Positions 12,113 to 23,497 of a stretch of 64,000 nucleotides of DNA are shown one piece after another. The stretch spans positions 222,513 through 286,512 of the forward strand of contig CAXAMN010004114.1 in NCBI GenBank assembly GCA_963970005.1. Reading direction: 5' to 3'. The position numbers and the translations under genes are program-made. Within the stretch, counting starts at the first letter, position 1. Each line of letters starts with the position of its first letter. The notes beneath the pieces were generated by a model. It was not told the origin of the DNA, ran no database searches, and saw only the letters and a list, made by a program, of their open reading frames with translations. Origin of the DNA: Durusdinium trenchii (lineage: Eukaryota > Sar > Dinophyceae > Suessiales > Symbiodiniaceae).

Positions 12113-15100
12113 ATGTCCATGCCACCAGGGTTTCAAGGGCTCCAGGTGCCGGTTCCCTTGGATGATTTTGAACAGGCACCAACACCTCATATGGTTTGCC
12201 GCGCTGCCTCAAAACCAGCATCGGCGGGGTCAATGACAATGGAAGATTGTGATGGGGAACATGCACAATTTCCCTTGCCACTTTTGCAACACATTGCAGT
12301 TTCAAGGGATGCTTCAAACAAGTGTGAAGGGACACACACCCTTGTTCATGAAGCTTACGATCACCTTCCTTCACAGGAACCCAGTTTTGACTCTTTTCAT
12401 CCCGCGACCGATGATGGCCTGGCGTTTGGTGCACCTGGCCCAGAAGTCGTGACCATCAAAGGAGGAGGAACACACAAGAGACCTCCCACCTCCAAAGGAG
12501 GGAAGACCATGATGCACGGCACTTACGCCTCAACGACTGAATGCATCCTGCAGAACCTGACGATGACGGTCGGCAATCCTAGTGCCAGATGCTATGCCAA
12601 TGCACCCTGGAGGGCTTTCACATGGACATGTGCGCTCCTCCAAGAGACAAATACCCAACCGTGGGGAAATCTACAAGCAGCAGTTCAAGAATCACTTGAG
12701 TTGGCAGAAGCGGTGGACATCCATGAGCTCCCGGGACTGCACCCGCTGTGGAAGAAGCATGATCTCAACATCCAGGGAGATGCCAACCACTTTGTCAACA
12801 CCCTCTGGAACATCTCCCAGACGAGGGCCTTCCACTACCGCTTTGCAGAGATTCGTGAAGGTGGTTACTTGAAGGACCACATCCAGCAGCCCCTCTTGAT
12901 CGACTTCCCCGATGACTGGCCAGAGAACACGAGGCTTCAGGATCTCTTCAATGGATGGGCCAACCAAGGCATGGGTCAATTTTTGCTGGATGACAAGCCG
13001 GTCCTCATCAGCCACATCACCAGGAACACCTGTGTTGAGGGCGTCATGACCAAGCATGCTAAAATCCTCAACCCCTACGGCACTTTCACAGTGCCCCAAT
13101 CACTGGATGGGTTCGCTCGAGCCTCATCGGAGTATGTCCCGGCAGCCCTCATTTGCCACAGAGGACAGACCCACAACAATGGCCACTACTTTGCCATCCT
13201 CATTTACCGCGACCTCATGTGGTTGGCTGATGATGGCAAACCTCCAGTGCACCTGGACCATTTGACGCCACAACTGGCCAGCCAAGTCACACAGGTGTGG
13301 GCTGCGCACATCGACACCTTCAGAACAACACAGCAGGTCATCAGGTCACTTCCACCACCGGCTGAGCCTGATTATGACCCTCCGCTTCATCCCAGCCCGG
13401 ACAAGCGACCCCGGCTTGAGCAACCCCACAACCAAGTCCACTTCGCCAATATCACCAACTTTGGCCGCCAGGTTGTGGACTGGTACTGGGCCCGCCAAAG
13501 CGAAGTTCACATATTCGTGGAGACACACCTTGACCCCCAGAAGCACCAGCAAACTTGCCAGTACTTCACCATCCGTGGCCGCACTGCCTTTGGAGTACCC
13601 GCTCATCCCAATGAGGACAACACGGGTAGTCATGGAGGAATCCTCTTTTTGGGCGATCAGGCTTGTGGTCTCACGCCACTGGAATCCTACACCAGCCAAG
13701 GCTGTGGATACCAAGCTTGTCTTTGGCAAGCAACTGAATGCACCATCCTCCTCGCAGGCGTCTACCTGAAGACAGGAGAAACCATACAGTCCGACACTAA
13801 TGCCACCATCCTTGCCAGACTCCTGAAGCTGGTAGAGGCTACCAAGCACCCATACATCCTGTTGGGGGACTGGCAAAACCATCCAAGCAGCTTTACCAGC
13901 ACAGTGCTTCCCTCCAAGTTCCACTTCGATATCAAAGCACCAGATCACAGCATCCTTTCAGGCAATGTGCTTGACTACGCCCTCCTGCACAATACCCTGG
14001 CACCGACAACAGCCCTCACCACCGACTGGGCAGTCCCCTGGAGGCCGCACACCCTCCTGACCCTCCGGCTGGACCTTGAAGCTGCTACCAAGGAGTATCG
14101 TCAGCCTCAACACTTTCCACCACTACCAGCCACTCCCGACATCGACTTCAGGCCCTGGACTTCTTACCAGTCGCAAGCCTTTGAGATAGAGCTGTATGGC
14201 ATACCACCCAATGCACAAGCCAAGCAGTGGGCAGATTGGGTGTCGTGTACGGAGCAGTACTTGCTACAAGAACATTCCTGGGCAGCTCAGGGCCGGGGAT
14301 CCAACCTACAGGCAGTCACAAAACCTTTGGTCTCCACCAAAATCACCACTACGTGGAAGAAAGGGAAGCCAGCTTTCTGGGAGCAACTCAAAGTCAGATT
14401 CAGACTGGCCATGAGCATGCCAACAGATGTCCACACAGGACCTGTCCGTGGCTTCAAGCAGGCCCTGCAAGATGCTGCAAAGCACTGGATTGGCCCACCG
14501 ACTTGGGGACAACTGATGGACACCAGCCACCGCTGGCTCAAATACCGAGATCCACATGCTGCGGACCTGGTTCTCCACACCCTTGAGCACCAATAACAAG
14601 CAGCACAGCAGGCAGCCAACGAAGAGAGCCATCTCCAATACAAAGCCTGGCTGAAGCAGGGCGAAGCAAAAGGGCTCAAAGGTCTTTTCCGCTGCCTCAA
14701 AAGCAGCGAGCTGGCCTGGGAACGGCCCTATCGGCAACTTCCACCTGAGGACAGAATGACACAACGGCTGCATGACTGGGGACAGCTATGGCAGATTCGG
14801 CAGAGCGATCAACCACATGAGAGGCCCAGCCTGCAAGCAGCAGCCAGGCAGCAAGCACAACAGCTGGAACCTTTGACCCTAGGTCAACTGGCTTGGACCC
14901 TCAAGCACCTGCCAGACAAAGCATGTGGCCCGGACGCCATCACTGCTCAACTACTCAGAACTGCACCACCGCTGGCACTCCCGCCACTTCTCCACCTGTT
15001 CCAAGAGATGGAGAAGCAAGCCCAGTTGCCCACCCAGCAGCAGATGCACATGGTCATCATGTTGCCCAAATCCAGCACCAAAGAGCGGCCCATCACGCTC

Positions 15101-18100
15101 ACATCCCTGTTGTACCGGGTTTGGTGCAGACTCAGAAAGCCGTTGCTGGACCAATGGCAGAAGCAGCTTCCCCCAACCATGGACCATGATAGAGCAAGAC
15201 CTGGAGCGCAAGTGCTACAGGTTGCCCTGGAACGCTTGCTGCGACAGGAAGTCCACAGAACAAATGGCCGACACGGCATCACATGCCTGATGGACATGTC
15301 CACTTTCTACGACACCATCAGCCTCACCAGACTGCAGCAAGAAGCACAGCAGCTCAACTACCCGCCCCTGCTGTTGGAAATGGCCATGCAGCTGTACACA
15401 GGACCCAAAGCAATTGTTGCGGAGCAAGAGATGACACCATTTTTCCATGTGCAGAATGGCGTCCCCGCAGGTTGCCCTCAGGCTCCACTGCTTGCCAAGG
15501 CAGCCCTGGCACCAGCCCTCCAGCCATGGAAAGCCAGCCATCCTGAAGCGCACCTCTCCAGCTGGGTCGACGATGTGGGCTTTGATCTGTCCGGATCAAC
15601 CCCGATGACAGTCGCCAAAAAGGCTGTCCAGGCCTACCGTGACCTCCATGAGCGTTTGGTCCTCAAGGTCAACCCACAGAAAACGGCCTTCATTACCACC
15701 GACAAGCACACTGACAAAGCCCTGCGAGAGCTGTTGACACCGGATGATCCTCCAATCCAAACAGTCATGAGGGACTTGGGAGTTGACCACCAAGGGGCCA
15801 GACGACGACGAATCCCAGTGATGAAGCAACGCCTCAACAAAGCCCACACCAGAAAGCTCAAGCTTCGAACACTACGGCTCCCAGCCCTCAAGATCAGGCT
15901 ACGCCTTCACCGAGGGGGCATACAGCCGGCTGCTCTGTGGGGAGTGGAAGGACAAGGCCTGGCACCAAGATACAGAACAGCACTCAGACAGGCCATGGCC
16001 CAACACTTGGGACACCACAAAGGCGGATTGCTGGACAGCACACATGATCTTCACCACAGGAAATACATTGACCCAGGCGATCAGGTTGTCCTGCACCACC
16101 TAAAAGCCATACATAGCCTCATCCAAGCCTGGCCAGACGACCAAATGGCAGCCCTCGAGCAAGCCTGGGCTGCCACCCACAGCCGAGTGCAGAACAACAC
16201 CCACCCGTGGTATACAGTCCGCGGCCCCATGGCAGCTGCCATCACCTATCTCAGAGAATGGGGCTGGCAGGCAAGTACCCTCATGCGATGGACCCGCCCG
16301 GAGACACCCCTGCTGACGGGCAATGAACTTGACCTGCAACAGCCTTGGTGGAAACTTGAGAAGGCCATCATCCAGGAAGCCCAGCAACAACGCATCAACC
16401 GCCTTGCCAGCAGACCGCACTACCACAATCTGATCACAGGCATCGACTGGCACACTTATCATGCTGTCAAGAAACAACTACCGGCCCAGAGCAAGCACTA
16501 CCTCAACACATGGGTCCAAGCAGCAGTCCAATACAGGGAGGCTACCAAAACCAAGCAATGCCCCCTCTGCCACGTTGAGGCCACCCCCAAGCACATTCTC
16601 TGGCTGTGCAAGTGGCACAAAACCCAAAAACATGATCCAATGCCGGCAGAATGGATGGAGCGCATCACATCCAAGGATGAAGAGCCGCTTTGGACAGCAG
16701 GCTGGATTCCTTTAGAGCCCCAGGAACACCGCACCCATGGGCATCCACATCAAGGCCATGGCTGCTGGGCTGACCTGACACCTTTGGCACCCCAACCTCA
16801 CAATGGATGGGCCTACACCCTTGATGCCACGCCATCTTCCTATGATGAGCGCAACCAGATGTGGGTGTATGGACTCTGCATCCACACCATGAGCCTGGGA
16901 CAGCTCAGTCGGCTCGGCGCCATCACCGGCGTGGCCCCCGGAGCACAAACAAAAGCCAGAGCTCTCCTGGCAGGAGTTGTTGCCCTGGCCAAGCACACCA
17001 CAACCACAGCCAAAGTCATAGTCCAGCTGGTCACCGTCTGGGAAGCATGGCACCAGCCCAAGAGTCGAGCACCTTTCAGGGACATCCTGGAAGAAGTCAC
17101 GGAGCAGGACTATAGCCGCATCACGGTCCTGTACGTCAGCAAGGCCACACGTACACCAGACGCCCCAGGCAATGAGCCCCAGCTCCGGAGACGACAGCGT
17201 GATGCCGCCCTCACGGCATGGGAGAGGGCCAAGCAGTTTCAAGACCACAAACAGGAAGAGTGGCAGCAAGTCCTCGACAACGATCACCAGCTGGTGTACA
17301 AGCATGCAGTGCAGAGGTTGGCCAAGATATATGAAGATCCACAGCACTACATCCACCACAAGGCCCCGCGACACCAGGGCAAGCACACGAAGCAGTACAA
17401 GCGTGACCTGGTGAAGCAATGCACCAAAGCTTGGGATGACACGCACCATAGATGGGAGCCCCACCGCAGCGGATACCAGTGTGTTGCTTGTGGCACCAGG
17501 ATGCATCAAGGCCTCACTAAGACCATCCTTGAGGAGCGCCTCCAAGAAAGCTGCCCACAAGTCCTCCTTGAGGAAGTCCAGGCTTCCCCGGCCCAAGCAG
17601 ACCCGCCAGCCAAGAAACTAACCAGGGCCCAGACCATCAAGAACCTCTTGCACCAGCAACAGCAACAACCGCCAGATCCCTCAGATCATCACTTTGCTGA
17701 GACCACTGGCTATCTCAAATGCCTCAAGTGCGGCGTCAACACCCACAAGCGGGTTAATGAAGAGGCCTTTCAAAGCTTCATCTCATCCAGATGCATCGAT
17801 GAACAGTACACACAGAGCTCCCAAGCCCACTCAAGCCACAGTCTGTGGCAGAAAGGTGGCAAGGTGCGCTGCACCTCATGTGGATGCCAATGGAACTTGG
17901 ACGCAGACTGTCGCATCATCTCCAACCTCCACCTCACCAAGGCCTGTCGAGGAACCAGTGGCAAAGGCTCCCCTCCCATCAGTGAGTTCTTCAAGCGGAA
18001 GAGTGAAGCCCTAGGCCAAGAAGCTGACAGTGCAGCACAAGCACTTGAGGCCCCCGACCAGGATAGACCCCAAGGCCCTACTCCACGACGGCTGCATTTC

Positions 18101-18337
18101 CCAACGGCACTTGATGAAAGGAACTCCACGGCCAAGCCTGGCCCACCTGCCCATGCCAGTGGAACCTCTGCAGATCGGCATCCAGACCAGGCCATGATAC
18201 CCAGCCAAGCTACCGGCACCCTGGTGTCAACTGCCACTGGAGCTCAGTCAGAGACGAACCGGCCACCCGGTAGCCAAGAGAGAGATGAAGAAGAAAGCCT
18301 CACCACCGATGATGAAATGCAAGTGGACTTCTTCTAG
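12113..18337 (+). CDS. LINE copy 1 ORF2 polyprotein: USP-like protease, APE endonuclease, RT, degenerate RNase H, zinc ribbons (one internal stop)
   Basis: This frame would encode about 2,070 residues if the TAA at 14594-14596 were sense. ATG 12113 is the first Met after the ORF1 stop; the frame is also open upstream inside ORF1. Domain order, numbered from this Met: low-complexity leader (1-140), USP-like cysteine protease (about 150-400), EEP/APE endonuclease (about 440-660), RT fingers, palm and thumb (about 925-1270), zf-RVT-like CPLC...H...C...H finger (about 1480-1510), RNase H-like domain (about 1560-1710), three Cys-pair zinc ribbons (about 1780-1950), PIP-box-like SPPISEFFKRK and the terminal VDFF. 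It should carry out target-primed reverse transcription in the nucleus. The TAA lies in the linker between endonuclease and RT, where copies 2 and 3 are open, so it looks like a private nonsense change. Confidence 0.88.
12530..13330 (+). other. USP-like (peptidase C19-like) cysteine protease domain in ORF2, copy 1
   Basis: The Cys box is VGNPSARCYANAPWR, which matches the G-N-x-C-[YF]-x-N-[SA] core of ubiquitin-specific proteases with two extra residues. The candidate nucleophile is Cys160 (codon 12590). The His box is ICHRGQTHNNGHYFAIL with His358 (codon 13184), followed by LMWLADDGKP with Asp373/374. The order and character match USP signatures of the H-x-G-x-x-x-x-GHY...W-x-x-x-DD type. 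All three residues are kept in copies 3 and 4. Length (about 240 residues) is short for a USP but workable for a minimal catalytic core. An adenovirus- or Ulp-type protease fits less well because the GHY and DD pairing is USP-specific. Confidence 0.75.
13435..14090 (+). other. EEP/APE-type endonuclease domain in ORF2, copy 1
   Basis: The core motifs of the LINE apurinic-like endonuclease are visible: ANITNFGRQ at the start, FVETHL carrying the catalytic Glu (codon 13520), GGILFL, LLGDWQNHP in place of the usual GDFN (codon 13868), LDYALLH and WRPHTLL in place of the terminal SDH. It would nick the bottom strand of the target, here probably an ACAT repeat. Asn to Gln spacing in GDWQN and Pro-His in place of Asp-His are family-specific and shared with copies 2 and 3. 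Confidence 0.85.
14594..14596 (+). other. In-frame TAA in ORF2, copy 1
   Basis: The frame reads His-Gln-TAA-Gln-Ala-Ala-Gln-Gln-Ala-Ala, then remains open to 18337. Copies 2 and 3 have sense codons at the equivalent point (His-Gln-Leu). TAA is used as a true terminator of ORF1 in three copies, so reassignment is unlikely. Confidence 0.9.
14890..15800 (+). other. Reverse transcriptase domain in ORF2, copy 1
   Basis: RT motifs run in order: LPDKACGPDAITAQLL (motif 0-1), KERPITLTSLLYRVWCR (motif 2), DHDRARPGAQ, CLMDMSTFYDTIS (motif A with the catalytic Asp), GVPAGCPQAPLLAKA (motif B), SSWVDDVGFD (motif C, with Trp-Val in place of the usual Tyr/Phe-x) and LKVNPQKTAFI (motif D). MRDLGVDH matches the LINE LG-motif region. 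All catalytic aspartates are present. Confidence 0.93.
16800..17230 (+). other. Degenerate RNase H-like domain in ORF2, copy 1
   Basis: YTLDATPSSYD resembles the first strand and catalytic Asp of RNase H, QTKARALLAGVVALAKH resembles helix A, VIVQLVTVWEAW the central strand and helix, and TPDAPGNEPQLRRRQRDAAL the last helix with its GNE motif. The Glu of helix A, the Asp of the central strand and the Asp after GNE are missing here and in copies 2-5. The fold may persist, but RNase H catalysis probably does not. Confidence 0.5.
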
Positions 18338-18427
18338 GACGTCTCCCTCGTGCAGAGCGCTGGCAGCGGCACCAACGTCCAAAACGGCCCTCGTTCACCT
18401 GAAAAGAAGCCTCTTTAGGAAAAAAAA

Positions 18428-18452
18428 TACATACATACATACATACATACAT
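18428..18452. repeat. (ACAT)n junction between LINE copies 1 and 2
   Basis: An A-tract (18419-18427) followed by about six ACAT units forms the 3' tail of copy 1. The 5'-truncated copy 2 starts directly after the last ACAT. Confidence 0.95.
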
Positions 18453-18453
18453 C

Positions 18454-21400
18454 GACACGTTCAAGACTCCCCAACAGGTCCTCAGATCTCTGCCACCACC
18501 TGCAGAGCCGGACTTCGAACCACCACTCCACCCCAGCCCGGAGAAGAAGGCCAGAGTGGAGCAACCGCACAACAATTTGCATTTTGCAAATGTGACTCAC
18601 TTTGGGAGACAGGTCCTGGACTGGTACTGGTCAAGGCAAAGCGAGGTGTACGTGTTGGTTGAAACGCATCTTGATCCACAGCAGCACCAACAGACCTGCC
18701 AATATTTCACCATCCGAGGCAGAACTGCCTTTGGCGCACCAGCCCACCCGAATGAAAGCAACACAGGCACGCATGGAGGCATTTTGGTGCTAGCAGACCC
18801 TACGTGTGGGCTCACTCCTTTGGAATCCTACACGAACCAAGGCTGCGGCTTTCAAGCATTTCTCTGGCAAGCAACAGAGTGCACCATCCTTGTGGCAGGC
18901 ACCTACATGAAGACAGGTGAAACGCTGCAAAGTGATGTCAATGCCACCATACTCGCCCGCCTCTTGGCACTGGTTCAGGCCACCAACCACCCCTTTGTTC
19001 TCTTGGGGGATTGGCAAAACAGCCCTGGCAGCATCACCAGCACGGTGTTGCCCTCCAAATTTCATTTTGAGGTCCTCTCGCCAGACGCCAGCCTCTTGTC
19101 CGGCAATGTCATTGACTATGCCCTGATCCATAACCAGCTGGCCAGCACCACATCCCTCACTACTGAATGGGCTGTTCCTTGGAGGCCACATGCACTCATC
19201 TCGTACCACTTCAACATTGAAGAGGCCACCAAAGAATACCGGCAAATCCAGTACTTCCCGCCGCTCCCGGCCACACCGGACATTGACTTCCGGCCATGGA
19301 CCACCTACAAATCCACGGCCTATGAGCTGGACCTGTATGGCAACCCAGTCAACGATACGGCACAAGCATGGGCGGACTGGCTGTCCCGCACAGAACAATA
19401 CCTATTACAAGAACACCCCTGGGCTGCGCAAGGAAGAGGGTCCAACCTCCGGGCCAGTCACAAGCCTTTGGCACCAATCACCACCATCACCACGTGGAAA
19501 AGAGGCCGACCAGCTTACTGGGAACAACTACGGGCCAGGTTCCAGCTTGCACTCCAACAGCCTCCCCAGCAGGTTAGAGGACCCACCAAGGGCTTCATGC
19601 AAGCAACTGCTGATGCACCCAAACACTGGGTTGGCACGTCGACCTGGGGCCAGTTCCTCGACACCTGTCACCATTGGCACAAATACAAAGATAGTCATGC
19701 AGCCAACTTGGTCCACCACACCATTGACCATCAACTTCAATTGGCACAACAAGCGGCAAACGATGAGAGTCACCTCCAATACAAAGCCTGGCTGACCCAG
19801 GGCTACACCAAAGGCCTTAAAGGGCTCTTCCGCAGTCTTCGCAGTAGTGAACTGGCCTGGGAACGGCCCTACAGGACCTTGCCACCTGATGAACGTATGA
19901 CCCAAAGGCTCACAGATTGGGGGCAGCTCTGGCAAATCAACCAGGATGACCGGCCACCAGCCAGGGACCACCTCCAAAGCTTGGCGAGAGACCAAGCCCG
20001 ACAGCTTGAGCCGCTCACTCTCAGCCAGTTGACATGGGCTCTACGCCACCTTCCTGACAAGGCATGTGGCCCTGATGCGGTGACTGCTCAACTGCTGCGC
20101 ACAGCTCCACCTCTGGCTGTCAAAGCTCTCTTGACTCTATATCAAGAGATGGAGGAAAAAGTCCAACTACCCACTCAACAGCAAATGCACATGGTGGTCA
20201 TGCTTCCCAAGAATGCAGCCAAAGAGAGACCCATCACACTGACCTCACTGCTGTACCGGGTCTGGTGCCGGCTCTGCAAACCTCTGTTGGATGCCTGGCA
20301 ACAACATCTACCACCAGCCATGAACCACGACCGAGCCAGACCCGGTCCAACTGTGCTGTACGTGGCCCTGGAGCGACTTTTGCGCCAAGAAGTCCACCGA
20401 GCAAATGGTCGGCATGGAGTGACATGCCTGATGGACATGTCAACCTTCTACGACACCATCAATCTCCAAAGACTTGAGACTGAGGCACTCAGGCTCAGCT
20501 ACCCTCCGCTCATGCTGGAAATGGCGCTCCAAGTCTACCATGGCCCCAAAGCCATAGTTGCCGAACAAGAGATGACACCCTTTTTCACTGTGACCAACGG
20601 CGTGCCGGCTGGCTGCCCCCAGGCACCACTGCTTGCAAAGGCAGTATTAGCACCGGCCTTACAACCCTGGCAACAGCAACACCCCACCATTCACCTTTCT
20701 AGTTGGGTGGATGATGTAGGCTTCGATACAGCCAGTCCCACGGCCCTTCAAGCCGCCCAAGAAGCCGTTGAAGCCTACAGGGACCTTCACAAGAGGCTTC
20801 TGAGCCTGGGCTTGCAAGTCAACCCCAAGAAGACTGCCTTTGTGGCCACTGACAAGGCCACCGAGCGAGAGCTCAAAGCCCTCCTGCAAGATGATGAACC
20901 ACAAGTCGCACCGGTCATGCGGGATCTGGGCATCGACCACCAGGCAGCCAGGAAACGACGCATCCCAGTCATGCAGCAACGCATCTCAAGAAGGCCACAG
21001 CTCGCAAAGTCAAGTTGCGCAGCTTGAAGATTCCAGCCCTCAAAGTCCGCCTGAGACTCCACAGAGGCGGCATTCAACCGGTGGCACTGTGGGGGGTTGA
21101 AAGTCAAGGATTGGCCCCACGCTACCGAGCAGCCCTACGCCAAGGCATGGGCAAGCACCTCGGACACCATACGGGAGGACTGCTGGATGTCACCTATGAC
21201 ATTCATGCCAAGCGCTACATCGACCCCAGTGACCAAGTCCTGATACACCATATCAAGGCCGTTCACCACCTGGTCCAGGCATGGCCACCCGAGCAACTCC
21301 AAGCCCTGGAGCAACCATGGCGACACACATACCTCCAGCTCCAGCAAAAGCAATATCCCTGGTACAGCGTCCGTGGGCCCCTGGCTGCAACCATTGTGTA

Positions 21401-23387
21401 CCTCCTTGAATGGGGTTGGCAGCCGCAAGAACTGCTTCACTGGAGCCGACCAGAAACCCAGCTTCTGCTGGCACAGCAGATAGACCTCCAAGCTCCATGG
21501 TGGCAAATTGAGCTCACCCTCACAAGGGAGGCACAATGGCAGCGCACCAACAGACTAGCCAGCAAACAGCACTATGAGCACCTGCTGACAGGCTTGGACT
21601 GGCACACCTATCGCCAGGTGAGGAAGAAGCTCAAGCCTCAACAACAGCACAACCTGGATACATGGGTTCAGGCGGCAATCCACTCCAGGGATGCACACCA
21701 GACCAAAACATGCCCAATCTGTGGAGTCCCAGCAACACCAAAGCACATCCTTTGGCTTTGCAAGTGGCACAAAAACCAGAACCATGATCCCATGCCGCCG
21801 GCATGGATGAACCGCATCACCAGCCAAGAAGAAGAGCCCCTATGGGCACATGGATGGATCCCGCTGGAGCCACAAGATGCCAGAACGGCACACCACCCGG
21901 TGCAGGGTCACGGCTGCTGGGCAGGGCTACCAGTCATACCCCTCCACCAGCACACTGGGTGGGCTTTCACGCTGGATGCCACGCCCTCAACCTATGACAA
22001 TAGAAGTCAGATGTGGGTCTATGGACTCTGTGCTCATACCATGGCGCTGGGGCAACTCAAGAGACTAGGCACACTTACCGGTGTACCCACAGGCAGCCAA
22101 ACCAAGATCAGGGCTCTGCTGGCCGGCCTAGTGACCCTGGCCAACCAAACCACGGATCCTGTCAAGGTCATTGTGCAGCTTGTCAGTGTCTGGGAAGCCT
22201 GGAACCACCCGAAGCACCGCAGCCCCTACATGGACCTCCTTGCTGACGTACCACCCCAAGACTACCAAAGAGTCACGGTACTATACATCAGCAAGAACAC
22301 CAGGACACCAGATGCTCCAGCAAATGAGCCCCAACTCCGCCGGAGGCAAAGAGAAGCAGCCCTAGCAGCATGGGAAAGGGCCAAAACCTTCTATGATGCC
22401 AAGCAGGAAGAGTGGCAAGAGACTTTGGATCAGGACCACCAGCTCATTTACGAGCATGCTGTCAACCGCCTGAGCAAGATCTACGCCGACCACATGCACT
22501 ACGTGCACCAAAAGGCACCTCGGCATCAGGGAAAACACACCAAGCAGTACAAAAAAGAGCTGGTGAACAGGCGCAGCAAGCAGTGGGCTGACAACCATCA
22601 CCACTGGGAGCCGCATCAGCGAAGTGGCTTTCAATGTCGCAGCTGCGGCATCCGGATGCATCAAAGCCTCACGACTGAGATCCTGGAGACAAGGTTGAAT
22701 GAAGATTGCCCACAGATGCTGATCGAGACGAGCCCTCCAACAGCAACTCAGGCTGTTCCACTGCCCCGGAAGCAGACCAGAGCCCAACACATCAAGGAGC
22801 TTTTGGACAGCCAACCAGAACAGCCCATCGCCGGGCAGCACCACCTCGCCGAGACCACTGGCTACCTGAAATGTGTGGTCTGTGGGCTCAACATCCACAA
22901 AAGAGTGAATGAGGGCGCTTTCACAGCCTTCACTCAAAGCCCTTGCGTCAACCAGGCCTACACAGCAGATCATCAAGGCCACATGAGCCATGCATTATGG
23001 CAGGTCGGAGAACGAGTCAAATGCACCCAATGCGGCACCACATGGAATCTTGATGGTCAGCAACGTGTCATAGCGACCCAGGCATTCCACAAACCCTGCA
23101 AAGGTGCCGGAACCAAGGGCTCACCGCCCCTGAGTGAGTACTTCAAAAAGAAGGACTCTTCCAGCAGCCACAGCCCAGAGCTCGACCCACAGGCCCCGGC
23201 CATGGCAGCCACTCAACCAGCCCCAAGGAGGCTCAGCTTTCAGACCGCCCTCGATGTTCAGGAACAATGTGCTCTTGAGGACCAGGGTCATGCTGACCTC
23301 ACTCAACGGCTGGCAGCATTGGACATGAGCTCTAGCCCAAGGCCAGCAGCTGCAGAACAGGCCGAGCTTGAGGTAGATTTCTTCTGA
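18454..23387 (+). pseudogene. LINE copy 2 ORF2 fragment: endonuclease, RT, degenerate RNase H, zinc ribbons
   Basis: The frame opens directly after the ACAT repeat and runs as two blocks. The first (to 21027) holds the EEP endonuclease (FVETHL-type VETHLDPQ, LLGDWQNSP, IDYALIHN, WRPHALI) and a complete RT with CLMDMSTFYD, GVPAGCPQAP and SSWVDDVGFD. A single-base loss near 20985-20990, in the stretch equivalent to MKQRLNKAHTRK, shifts the frame. The second block (from about 20990 to 23387) holds the thumb, the CPICGVPATPKH finger, the degenerate RNase H, the zinc ribbons, SPPLSEYFKKK and the end EVDFF. With no 5' region it probably had no promoter of its own. Confidence 0.85.
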
Positions 23388-23497
23388 CAGCAGAACCTAC
23401 CGCCACCAGAAGAGCTTCTGAGGATGAAACTGCTGGTAGGAACAGGCCAAAGGCCCCAAACCGCCAAAGAGCCACGTGCACACCTCTAGGAAAAAAA

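Larger units (their letters stand above)
10875..18452 (+). mobile_element. LINE copy 1, full length, nearly intact
   Basis: A non-LTR retrotransposon of about 7.6 kb. It begins with GGCTCAAG directly after an ACAT repeat and ends with an A-tract followed by (ACAT)n. It holds a leader with a hydrophobic upstream frame, ORF1 (11206-12108) and ORF2 (12113-18337). Its only clear coding lesion is one TAA in ORF2 at 14594-14596. Its proteins resemble copy 3 most, while copies 4 and 5 form a more divergent pair. The 3' untranslated part after the ORF2 stop is short, about 90 bases. This is the best reference copy for the family. Confidence 0.92.

Noticed and set aside
13346-13948. Long reverse-strand frames across the LINE copies (for example 16712-17596 and 18790-19398)
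   Set aside because: They mirror strongly supported ORF2 codons on the + strand and carry no domain of their own.
14594-14596. TAA as a reassigned sense codon in ORF2 of copy 1
   Set aside because: TAA ends ORF1 in copies 1, 3 and 4 and ends ORF2 in copy 4, so it works as a stop in this family. Copies 2 and 3 have sense codons at this site.
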